The notes beneath the pieces were generated by a model that was not told the DNA's origin, did no database searches, and was given only the letters and a program-made list of their open reading frames with translations. DNA of 64,000 nt from Flavobacterium sp. MFBS3-15 (GTDB lineage: Bacteria > Bacteroidota > Bacteroidia > Flavobacteriales > Flavobacteriaceae), in contig NZ_JAPCHV010000005.1 of NCBI RefSeq assembly GCF_026107645.2, positions 23,512 to 87,511 on the forward strand. The letters run 5' to 3'. This document shows, one piece after another, positions 8,491-14,809 of this stretch. Position 1 is the stretch's first letter. Every line of letters starts with the position of its first letter. The position numbers and the translations under genes were made by a program.

Positions 8491-8656
8491 ACTGACCCAA
8501 CACCAAAAGAAAATCATCGATGCCATGGCAAAGGTCAGTGATTACCTCATTGCCTACAAAAAGCGTATGGACAGCCCGTTGGTGGTAAGCCAGAATGGCA
8601 AGATCGTCCACATCAAGCCCTGGCTCAACGAAGCCGATACCACTAAAAATAAGTAA
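8477..8656 (+). CDS. Small partner of the zeta-like kinase
   Basis: A 59-residue protein starting MKTDKLTQHQKKIIDAM at the ATG 8477, with a GTG one codon earlier. It has a helical N-terminal half and a short C-terminal strand segment SPLVVSQNGKIVHIKPW. The start lies inside the end of the kinase gene. By position and size it is a candidate antitoxin or modulator, but the order (kinase first) is the reverse of classical epsilon-zeta operons and there is no clear epsilon homology. Function unproven. Confidence 0.65.
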   Translation: MKTDKLTQHQKKIIDAMAKVSDYLIAYKKRMDSPLVVSQNGKIVHIKPWLNEADTTKNK

Positions 8657-8657
8657 G

Positions 8658-8680
8658 CCTCCCTGTGGAGGTTTTTTCTT
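8658..8680 (+). terminator. Terminator of the zeta-like operon
   Basis: CCTCC-CTGT-GGAGG followed by TTTTTTCTTTT, immediately after the small gene. Confidence 0.85.
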
Positions 8681-8716
8681 TTCCATTTCGAACGGAACGC
8701 AGTGGAGAGAGAAATC

Positions 8717-8921
8717 TCCTCTGTCATTTCGACCGTATCCGCCGCGGCGGAGGAGTGGAGAAATCTCTTAATCCGTGAGTCCTCTCCCCCAGCCCCTCTC
8801 CGAAGGAGAGGGGAGCGAGACGTGCTTACTCAAACCCCTTAATTGTGTGACCCTTCGGGCAGGAGTGAAGCTCATTCCCCTCCCCTGGAGGGGTGTCCGC
8901 CGCGGCGGACGGGGTGGTTAA
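8717..8921 (+). repeat. Right ~205-bp direct repeat flanking the zeta cassette
   Basis: Second copy of 7671-7873 in the same orientation, ending GGACGGGGTGGTTAA. The pair brackets the kinase/small-protein operon exactly. Confidence 0.9.
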
Positions 8922-8933
8922 GACTACTTTTTA

Positions 8934-9030
8934 GGGCGTGCCGCTCCACTGCGTTACACGTCGGGCTTTCGGCTTTATCTGCCTCCGCAGGCTACGGCAG
9001 GAATGGGCTCTATCCCTCACGGGGTGGGTA
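8934..9030. repeat. GGGCGTGCCGCTCC-type interspersed repeat
   Basis: Starts GGGCGTGCCGCTCCACTGCG and continues through a GTCGGGCTTTCGGCT segment to CTATCCCTCACGGGG. A related copy begins at 21728. It marks the sharp change from GC-rich repeat DNA to the AT-rich retron cassette. Confidence 0.8.
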
Positions 9031-9080
9031 GTAAAATATCTTCTTACAAAGCTGATAACAATCCTTACTAAAAATTTAAC

Positions 9081-9118
9081 AAATATTTCTGACAGTAATA
9101 TTACTGTCAGAAATATTT
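9081..9118. promoter_or_regulatory. 38-bp perfect palindrome, probable operator
   Basis: Every base from 9081 to 9099 is mirrored by 9100 to 9118; the central half-site is CTGACAGTAAT. It lies immediately upstream of the -7 box at 9124-9131 and covers the place where the -33 element would be, so a protein bound here would occlude RNA polymerase. The XRE-type protein at 9795-10085 in the same cassette is the obvious candidate binder, by inference. Confidence 0.7.
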
Positions 9119-9123
9119 TTTCT

Positions 9124-9131
9124 TATCTTTG
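9124..9131 (+). promoter_or_regulatory. -7 box of the retron-like cassette
   Basis: TATCTTTG, a full match to the Bacteroidota box. Transcription should start about 9136-9139, just upstream of the structured RNA. There is no other obvious promoter before the 81-residue gene, so the RNA and the three genes may share one transcript. Confidence 0.65.
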
Positions 9132-9153
9132 TACCAGTTCTTTGAAATTGTTT

Positions 9154-9470
9154 CGAGCCAAATACTAACTGGAGTACCTTATAGCTTAATTCGTTAAGCA
9201 ACCCGAAAGGGTATTTTGAGACAACAAGCATTCTAGTGATGCCCGCCGTGCCGCGATACGAATTGCGCGCGATGTGGCTACGCCGTTAGCCGCGAAAGGT
9301 TGCCGCGTTCAAAAGATACATTATAAGATGTATTTACTATCCACTAAGAATATGCCATATTTATTAAGGCATTTATATTTTTCTATTAATTGTCATATGT
9401 TCATTAAGAGCAGGAATATTAAGGTTGTGTACAGAGAGCATTGTCAACGCAGTTAGTATGGGCGACCTCG
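9154..9470 (+). ncRNA. Candidate retron msr-msd non-coding RNA
   Basis: About 300 nt without a credible reading frame, upstream of a retron-type reverse transcriptase. ATACTAACTG (9162-9171) is perfectly complementary to CAGTTAGTAT (9450-9459), as expected for a1/a2. ACCTTA (9176-9181) with TAAGGT (9420-9425) could continue the stem inward, and GCC/GGC with CGA/TCG could continue it outward. TAGC at 9182-9185 offers the usual branching G. Hairpins follow: GCTTAA-TTCG-TTAAGC (9184-9199), ACCC-GAAA-GGGT (9201-9212), GCATT/GATGC (9228-9242), CGCGAT/ATTGCG (9252-9267) and GTGGCTA/TAGCCGC (9274-9293). The AU-rich 9308-9419 segment, with hairpins at 9314-9335 and 9352-9372, would be the msd. Exact ends are unproven. 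Confidence 0.65.
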
Positions 9471-9479
9471 GCATGAGCA

Positions 9480-9496
9480 GGAACGATAGTCGTTCC
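9480..9496 (+). promoter_or_regulatory. Hairpin before the 81-residue gene
   Basis: GGAACGA-TAG-TCGTTCC, a perfect 7-bp stem between the RNA and the first gene. No T run follows, so it is not a classical terminator. It could mark RNA processing, stabilise a 3' end, or control translation of the gene starting 27 bases later. Confidence 0.5.
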
Positions 9497-9523
9497 ATTA
9501 TTAACAATTAAAAGTATTATATC

Positions 9524-9769
9524 ATGTCTAGAAAACAAAGAAACAATCTAGTCGATGGCCTTATCAATTCGATTCAGGACATCAAATCAATGAGCCAGTG
9601 CTCTCTTTCGGTAACAGACCTAACCGTCCTAAATGAAGCAATTGAAAAATTGCAGAAGTTGAAAACAAAGAAAGGATTAACCAACAAACATCTTCAACCT
9701 CAAGTTGTAGAAATTGTTGAGGTGATTACCTTTTATTTAATTAACCAATGTAGACAAACTTCCGTTTAA
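9524..9769 (+). CDS. Small helical protein of the retron-like cassette
   Basis: An 81-residue product starting MSRKQRNNLVDGLINSIQDI. It has a basic N-terminus and three probable helices, one with a heptad-like Leu pattern (LTVLNEAIEKLQKLKTKK), and a hydrophobic C-terminal helix VVEIVEVITFYLINQ. I recognise no family and no enzymatic motif. The gene lies directly after the structured RNA and 25 bases before the HTH gene, on the same strand and with the same AT-rich composition, so it belongs to the cassette. It is the least explained component and could be an effector, an antitoxin or an msDNA-binding partner. Confidence 0.65.
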   Translation: MSRKQRNNLVDGLINSIQDIKSMSQCSLSVTDLTVLNEAIEKLQKLKTKKGLTNKHLQPQVVEIVEVITFYLINQCRQTSV

Positions 9770-9794
9770 CCGACACACCTTAATTTTTTTCACC

Positions 9795-10085
9795 ATGAAT
9801 CTCGGATCAGTAATAAAAAAAATACGTCAAGATCGGAAGCAAACTCAGACGGAGTTTGCTTCTGCTTGTGGTATTACCCAAACATATCTTTCTCAAATTG
9901 AAAGTAATTCAAAAGAACCAAATCTTTCTACTTTAAAGGAAATAAGCAAAGCAATTGATGTTCCTCTGCCTATCTTGTTTTTTCTTTCATTAGATAAGCA
10001 AGATATTGACCCAAAAAAAAGAGCTGATTTTGAATTATTATCACCTAAAGTAAAAGAGTTAGTAAATGAATTCTTCGGATTATAA
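9795..10085 (+). CDS. XRE-family HTH protein of the retron-like cassette
   Basis: A 96-residue protein with a Cro/C1-type HTH in residues 4-60: IKKIRQDRKQTQTEFASACG, then ITQTYLSQIESNSKEPNLST and LKEISKAIDVPLPILF. The C-terminal ~35 residues are charged and helical, with no sensing domain. Its last 20 bases overlap the start of the reverse transcriptase gene, so the two are translationally coupled. Likely roles are repression of the cassette through the 38-bp palindrome, or the HTH accessory protein known for one retron type (type VI in the published scheme, as I recall). Both may apply. Confidence 0.85.
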   Translation: MNLGSVIKKIRQDRKQTQTEFASACGITQTYLSQIESNSKEPNLSTLKEISKAIDVPLPILFFLSLDKQDIDPKKRADFELLSPKVKELVNEFFGL

Positions 10086-10920
10086 AGCTTCAGAATTAAA
10101 GAGAATAGGGGCTATCGTAAAATTTTCACGAGAACGTCTTTCATATCTTATAGAGAATCCTGATGAACACTATCGAGAGAGGACAGAAGAAAAGAAAGAT
10201 AAAAAAGGAGATTATAAGCGTTATCTGGACGGAACTATTAAAACCCGTACGATTTCTCCCTCCAAAGGCGATTTGAAATTTGTACAGCATAAAATAAAGA
10301 ATCGCATTTTAAGTAAATATGTATTGCCTAAGAATATTCATGGAGGAGTAAAACGAAGAAGTAATATTACTAATGCCAAGGTGCATCAAGGTAAGAAATT
10401 TGTATTTATGACTGATTTACAAAATTTTTATCCGTCTATAAATGCTACTATGGTATATGATGCATTGATCAGTCTAGGAGAAACTCCTTACTTTGCCAGT
10501 CATATTTCTAAATTGACGACGTGGAAGAATCAGGTTCCACAGGGGGCACCAACCAGTACACATATCTCAAACATTGTTTTTCTTAAAACAGATAGAATCC
10601 TTATTGATTTTTGTAATAAACGTGGCATCACTTATACCAGATATATAGATGATTTAACTTTTTCATCTCCAAAAAATTTTCAAGAGGATATCTCAGAAAT
10701 TTTGACAATCATTCAAAATGGTGGATTTTTAATTAGTAGGAGGAAAACTGTATATGGAGGTAAAATAAAATTGATTACAGGGATAGAGGTTTATCATAAT
10801 AAAATTGATGTACCGCAAAAAATAAAAGATTTAGCCCGTACAGAAGTCGACCTTCCTGTAAAGCCATACACTGATTATTGTAATCGTGTATGGGCTACAA
10901 ATAATAAAATTTATAGATAA
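10066..10920 (+). CDS. Retron-type reverse transcriptase
   Basis: A 284-residue RT that would copy part of the upstream RNA into msDNA primed from a 2'-OH. The motifs appear in order: LKFVQHKIKNRIL (70-82), the retron-specific NAKVH (N103, H107), catalytic-site block A FMTDLQNFYPSI with D117, QGAPTS (159-164), the YIDD active site (193-196), GGFLISRRKT (219-228) and ITGIEV (237-242), the counterpart of the retron VTG box. It has no maturase or endonuclease domain, which argues against a group II intron. Only 45 residues follow ITG, so the thumb seems shorter than in well studied retron RTs of about 300-320 residues. The start ATG lies inside the end of the HTH gene. Composition is far more AT-rich than prfA and pyrF, consistent with transfer. 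Confidence 0.9.
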   Translation: MNSSDYKASELKRIGAIVKFSRERLSYLIENPDEHYRERTEEKKDKKGDYKRYLDGTIKTRTISPSKGDLKFVQHKIKNRILSKYVLPKNIHGGVKRRSNITNAKVHQGKKFVFMTDLQNFYPSINATMVYDALISLGETPYFASHISKLTTWKNQVPQGAPTSTHISNIVFLKTDRILIDFCNKRGITYTRYIDDLTFSSPKNFQEDISEILTIIQNGGFLISRRKTVYGGKIKLITGIEVYHNKIDVPQKIKDLARTEVDLPVKPYTDYCNRVWATNNKIYR

Positions 10921-10955
10921 GTACCGTGTGATTGATTGCTGTAAATATCACTCTT

Positions 10956-11145
10956 CCCGACCTGCAAGGTTTTCAAAACTTTGTAAGTCTGTTATGTTTC
11001 GCTCATCTTACCTATAAGTCTCAAAGACCTTGCAGGAGTTACAGGATTTCGTTTCAAAATCTACACGGGATGAATTAGTGAAATTTGTGTAATTCGTGGC
11101 TAACAAACCACCCCGCCCTTCAGGCACCCCTCCAGAGGAGGGGAA
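10956..11145. repeat. Repeat cluster downstream of the retron-like cassette
   Basis: CCTGCAAGGT (10961-10970) with ACCTTGCAGG (11026-11035) forms a palindrome. It is followed by a fragment ending GTGTAATTCGTGGC (related to the arms near 6119 and 6368) and a diverged GC-rich unit (CACCCCTCCAGAGGAGGGG). From 11146 to 11320 there is C/A-rich sequence with repeated ACCCTAAAA-like words and no gene that I can see. Confidence 0.6.
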
Positions 11146-11324
11146 AAAGCTGCACTCACACCCAAAATCATTGCGCAACTTTGCGAAATAAATCACTTTT
11201 AACCCCACCCAAACCTTTTTATACCCCTAAAACCCTCCCGCACATACCCTAAAATCCCCTCTGGCATACCCTAAAATACCCCAACATCGGCCCTAAAACC
11301 ACCCTGTGTGACCATAAAATTTCC

Positions 11325-11332
11325 TATTTTTG
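11325..11332 (+). promoter_or_regulatory. pyrF promoter -7 box
   Basis: TATTTTTG, 15 bases before the chosen ATG, giving a very short leader. Confidence 0.55.
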
Positions 11333-11347
11333 CGCAAACAACACGAC

Positions 11348-12187
11348 ATGACAACACAACAATTATATGCCGAGATCATCAGGAAAAAATCGTTCCTCTG
11401 CATCGGCCTCGACGTCGACCTCGACAAGATCCCGCCGCACCTGTTGGCAACCGAGGACCCCATATTTGAATTCAACAAGGCCATCATCGATGCCACGCAC
11501 GACCTGGCTGTGGCCTACAAGCCCAACACCGCATTCTACGAGGCGTATGGCCTGAAAGGTTGGCATTCACTGGAAAAAACCATCAACTACCTGAACGAAA
11601 AGCACCCTGAGATCTTCACCATCGCCGATGCCAAGCGCGGCGACATAGGCAATACCTCGGCCATGTATGCCAGGGCGTTCCTCGAGGACCTGGCGTTTGA
11701 CTCCGTTACCGTGGCGCCCTACATGGGCAGGGACAGCGTGGAGCCGTTCCTTGCGGTTAAGGACAAGTTCACCATACTGCTGGCGCTGACCTCCAACGGT
11801 GGCGCCTTTGATTTCCAAACGCAAAAGGCAGGCGACGGCGAGCTCTACAAAACCGTGCTAAAGACCAGTAAAACCTGGCAAAACAGCGAAAACCTGATGT
11901 ACGTGATCGGCGCTACCAAAGCCGAATACTTCACTGAGGTGCGCAAAATCGTGCCCAACAGCTTCCTGCTCGTTCCGGGGGTGGGCGCGCAGGGGGGCAG
12001 CCTGAGCGAGGTGTGCCGCTACGGCATGAACGATACCGTGGGGCTGCTCGTCAACTCGTCGCGGGGCATCATCTATGCGTCTAATGATGAGGATTTTGCA
12101 GAGAAAGCAAGGGGAGAAGCCCAGGCCATGCAGCAGGAAATGGAGGCCATCATCATCGATTGGCAGCTGTCGAAAGCGCTTGATTAA
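11348..12187 (+). CDS. pyrF: Orotidine-5'-phosphate decarboxylase
   Basis: A 279-residue enzyme making UMP from OMP, the last step of de novo pyrimidine synthesis, in the cytoplasm. The ATG at 11348 ([20 protein letters not shown]) is chosen over an in-frame TTG at 11330 that lies within the promoter box. Active-site features are [26 protein letters not shown] and the catalytic [13 protein letters not shown] (Lys/Asp pair). The C-terminal phosphate loop is [11 protein letters not shown] and [10 protein letters not shown]. The length and the [10 protein letters not shown] box fit the longer PyrF type common in Bacteroidota. It is core chromosome and bounds the accessory segment on the right. 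Confidence 0.97.
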   Translation: MTTQQLYAEIIRKKSFLCIGLDVDLDKIPPHLLATEDPIFEFNKAIIDATHDLAVAYKPNTAFYEAYGLKGWHSLEKTINYLNEKHPEIFTIADAKRGDIGNTSAMYARAFLEDLAFDSVTVAPYMGRDSVEPFLAVKDKFTILLALTSNGGAFDFQTQKAGDGELYKTVLKTSKTWQNSENLMYVIGATKAEYFTEVRKIVPNSFLLVPGVGAQGGSLSEVCRYGMNDTVGLLVNSSRGIIYASNDEDFAEKARGEAQAMQQEMEAIIIDWQLSKALD

Positions 12188-12210
12188 GATACGATTACAA
12201 TAAAGAAAAT

Positions 12211-12280
12211 GTCACATTGAGCGCAGTCGAAATGCGGCATTTTCTTTCTCAATAAGCTTCCCGACTGCGCTCGAAGTGAC
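12211..12280. repeat. Interspersed palindrome with GAGCGCAGTCG arms
   Basis: GTCAC-ATT-GAGCGCAGTCG (12211-12229) faces CGACTGCGCTC-GAA-GTGAC (12262-12280), with an inner GAAAATG/CATTTTC pairing. Fragments of the same family occur near 7634-7665 and 21990. Confidence 0.75.
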
Positions 12281-12320
12281 AAACCTAACGTACTCTGGTG
12301 TTCACGATAACATAATTACA

Positions 12321-13130
12321 ATGAAAACTTACACCGACCAGACCGGCCATACCATAACCCTTTCGGCAACACCCAAACGCATTGTGTCGATTGTGCCTTC
12401 GCAAACTGAACTGCTGTTCGACCTGGGGCTGGAGGACAGCCTTGTGGGCATCACCAAGTTTTGCGTGCACCCGTACCATTTGAAGTCGACCAAAAAGATC
12501 GTGGGTGGTACCAAGAAGGTGCATTACGAGAAGATACGCCTGCTGCAGCCCGACATCATCATTGCCAACAAGGAGGAGAATACCGAGGAGATCGTCAACA
12601 CCCTGCGGGAGATCGCGCCCGTGTGGACCAGCGATATTATTACCATACAGGACAGCCTGGACATGATCGCGGAGTTCGGAAAAATCTTTGCAGTACGCAC
12701 TGCCGCCGCGCAACTGACGGACAGGATCAACTACGCCATGGCCGATTTCCAAAAGTTCATGGCAGGGAAGGCGTGGCTCAAAACCGTGTATTTCATCTGG
12801 AAGGAGCCGTACATGGTGGCGGGTAAGGAGACGTTCATCAATGAGATGATGAAGCTGAACCATTTTACCAATATTTACGAAGAGCGCGAAGGCCGCTACC
12901 CCGAAGTGATCGTGCAGAAAATGCGCATCCAGGGCGACCCCGAAGTGCTGCTGCTATCCTCCGAGCCTTATCCTTTTAAAGACGAAGATGCCTTTGAACT
13001 GGGCAGGCATACGCACCACGCCAAAACGGTATTCGTGGATGGGGAGATGTTTTCGTGGTACGGCAGCCGGATGGTAAAGGCGTTCGCCTACTTTAAGCAA
13101 TTGCAGGAAAGGCTGGAGGAGCCTGTTTAA
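12321..13130 (+). CDS. Cytoplasmic BtuF-like metal/cobalamin-binding protein
   Basis: A 269-residue protein from the ATG at 12321 (MKTYTDQTGHTITLSATPKR). It has the helical-backbone metal-receptor fold of class III substrate-binding proteins: RIVSIVPSQTELLFDLGLED, QPDIIIANKEEN, TVYFIWKEPYMVAGKETFIN and the C-terminal VFVDGEMFSWYGSRM. There is no signal peptide and no lipobox, and no permease or ATPase gene is adjacent, so it is not an obvious transporter subunit. It may bind cobalamin or another cofactor in the cytoplasm. A B12-dependent mutase is encoded about 5 kb away, but a link is speculative. Confidence 0.8.
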   Translation: MKTYTDQTGHTITLSATPKRIVSIVPSQTELLFDLGLEDSLVGITKFCVHPYHLKSTKKIVGGTKKVHYEKIRLLQPDIIIANKEENTEEIVNTLREIAPVWTSDIITIQDSLDMIAEFGKIFAVRTAAAQLTDRINYAMADFQKFMAGKAWLKTVYFIWKEPYMVAGKETFINEMMKLNHFTNIYEEREGRYPEVIVQKMRIQGDPEVLLLSSEPYPFKDEDAFELGRHTHHAKTVFVDGEMFSWYGSRMVKAFAYFKQLQERLEEPV

Positions 13131-13160
13131 GAAATTTTGCAACCTCACAATTGTTTTTTT

Positions 13161-13301
13161 ACCACAAGGGACACAAGGTTTTTTCACTAGGGACACAAGT
13201 AAAGCAAGTTCATGGTGAAGTTCACAAAGTATTACGCTTCGCTTTGTGAACTTATGCGCACAGCTTCGTGACCTTTGTGCGATCATTGTGTCCCTTGTGG
13301 T
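13161..13301. repeat. Long hairpin element with 16-bp arms
   Basis: ACCACAAGGGACACAA (13161-13176) is the exact reverse complement of 13286-13301. An inner 12-bp pair, AAGTTCACAAAG (13218-13229) and CTTTGTGAACTT (13242-13253), repeats the nested design of the elements at 5457 and 6173 with different sequence. Confidence 0.85.
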
Positions 13302-13364
13302 AAAAACAAAACCATTAATGGTTAAAATTCTACTCAATGTAGAGAGTAATTTGTGGCAGGAAAA

Positions 13365-13802
13365 TTATTTCCTCATCTTCCTGAAAAGGAAAATATATTC
13401 TTCAGCGGTATCAAAATCCTCGTAGCCGATCTTGCCAATCACCTTGCCGTATTTGTCCAATGTAACTATGAATGGGAAAAAGCCGTCGCGGTTGTACTTT
13501 TCCGTTAAGATCATCTTGGGGTCGTTGACGTTCACCGGCTCGGGATCGCCTTTCTTTTCGAGGAAATCAGCACGCAACAGTACCCAGTCGCTTTGGGCCG
13601 CGGCTTTGAATTCGGGCGTCTGCCAAACTTTTTTCTCCAGTTCCATGCAGGGGAGGCACCAGTCGGAACCCGAAAATACCAGCAGTATGTTCTTGTTGAA
13701 GGCTACGGCTTTACGTTTTGCAGTCTCCAGGTCGGTATGCCATTCCTGCGAAAATCCAACAACATTCGACAGCAGGCACAACAGGATAAAGCTCTTTTTC
13801 AC
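13365..13802 (-). CDS. Secreted thioredoxin-like protein
   Basis: A 145-residue protein with a signal peptide (MKKSFILLCLLSNVVGFSQ) and a thioredoxin fold: ILLVFSGSDWCLPCMELEK carries the CxxC active site, and FFPFIVTLDKYGKVIGKI holds the conserved Pro region. The start is GTG at 13802, which keeps the signal peptide intact; no nearby ATG does this. It probably acts in the periplasm as a disulfide reductase or oxidant-defence protein. It stands alone. Confidence 0.85.
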   Translation of the reverse strand: MKKSFILLCLLSNVVGFSQEWHTDLETAKRKAVAFNKNILLVFSGSDWCLPCMELEKKVWQTPEFKAAAQSDWVLLRADFLEKKGDPEPVNVNDPKMILTEKYNRDGFFPFIVTLDKYGKVIGKIGYEDFDTAEEYIFLFRKMRK

Positions 13803-13937
13803 GTCTTCTGATTTTTTGCAAATGTAGTCAAGTAGTGCTTCCGATTGCTGAAGGCAGTTATAATTTTTTCAGAAAATTAGGAAGGGTATCGCGTTCGAGT
13901 GGAAGCCCCGGTATTTTAAGGCAATATTAAACTAAAA

Positions 13938-13962
13938 ATGCCGGTACCCTACGTACCGGCAT
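13938..13962 (-). terminator. Terminator downstream of the DUF4197 pair
   Basis: ATGCCGGTAC (13938-13947) pairs perfectly with GTACCGGCAT (13953-13962); the minus strand continues with TTTTAG. It is 120 bases past the DUF4197 stop. Confidence 0.65.
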
Positions 13963-14083
13963 TCTTCTAACTAACCCTAACCAAATGTGAGAAAACCATT
14001 TATTGTATGCAAATTACTCAAAAATATTTCTGTCCAATGTTAAGGCTATGTTATTTATAGCGTCTTGATAATTAAAAAATTAG

Positions 14084-14797
14084 CTATTTGTTATCCTGCT
14101 GTGCGAACACCCTTTTCAGCAGGTCTGAAGTACGTGCGGAGATGTTGTTGCGGATTTCTTTTTCCTCCACGGCGATCATCTTGTACACCCCCTCAAGGGC
14201 TTTGTTGGTCACGTAGTCCGTCAGGTCGGGGTTTACCTTTTGTACCATGGGCAACTTGTTGTATTGGGTAATGATGTTGTTCCAAACCTTATCGGCACCC
14301 ACCTTGCTGAACGACGACTTGATCACCGGGTTGAACTTGGTGTACAACTGTGAATTGGTCTGGCCTTTCAGGTAGGTTGTGGCGGCCTCGTCGTTGCCCA
14401 TCAGTATGTTTTTGGCGTCATTGAAGGTGATGTTCTTCACTGCCGATACGAATATCGGGGTGGCTTCCTTTACTGCATTTTCGGCAGCGCGGTTCATCAT
14501 GAGAAGGCCTTCGTCGGCAAGCTTTCCTAACCCGACCGTACGCAGGGTCTTATCCACTTTCTGCAGTTCTTCGGGAAGAAGGATTTTTACCATCTGGTTT
14601 TTGTAGAAACCATCGGTCTGCGTAAGCTTTGTAACCTGCTTGTCGATCCCGTTATCCAGTGCTTCGCGGAGGCCGGCCGCAATGTCGGCATTATTTAGTG
14701 TCCCGAGTTGCGGTAGTTGCGAAGCTACCTGCTGCAATTCGGCACAGCCGGAAAAAAGGAAACAAATGGCGAGAAGCGGTATAAAAAGCTTTTTCAT
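14084..14797 (-). CDS. DUF4197 lipoprotein
   Basis: A 237-residue product with a lipoprotein signal (LLAICFLFSGCAEL, Cys18), followed by the DUF4197 domain: NADIAAGLREALDNGIDKQV, DGFYKNQMVKILLPEELQKV, ITFNDAKNILMGNDEAATTY and VNPDLTDYVTNKALEGVYKM. The family is all-helical, exported and of unknown function. It lies 12 bases after its paralogue at 14810-15538 and is transcribed with it. Confidence 0.88.
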   Translation of the reverse strand: MKKLFIPLLAICFLFSGCAELQQVASQLPQLGTLNNADIAAGLREALDNGIDKQVTKLTQTDGFYKNQMVKILLPEELQKVDKTLRTVGLGKLADEGLLMMNRAAENAVKEATPIFVSAVKNITFNDAKNILMGNDEAATTYLKGQTNSQLYTKFNPVIKSSFSKVGADKVWNNIITQYNKLPMVQKVNPDLTDYVTNKALEGVYKMIAVEEKEIRNNISARTSDLLKRVFAQQDNK

Positions 14798-14809
14798 GGT
14801 GTAGGATAT

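Noticed and set aside
9131..9177. GTACCAGTT (9131-9139) pairing with AACTGGAGTAC (9167-9177) as a leader switch competing with a1
   Set aside because: Transcription should start near 9137, so most of the left arm would not be in the RNA.
9274..9456. 60-codon frame inside the structured RNA
   Set aside because: Starts with GTG, crosses the a2 arm and proposed msd, and has no plausible protein pattern. The region reads better as RNA.
9480..9496. Hairpin as the terminator of the non-coding RNA
   Set aside because: No T run follows, so intrinsic termination is unlikely. Kept only as an unassigned hairpin.
10066..10920. Group II intron RT or an unknown-group defence RT (DRT)
   Set aside because: No maturase or endonuclease domain and no intron RNA features; NAxxH and ITG boxes point to the retron branch. 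A tree would be decisive.
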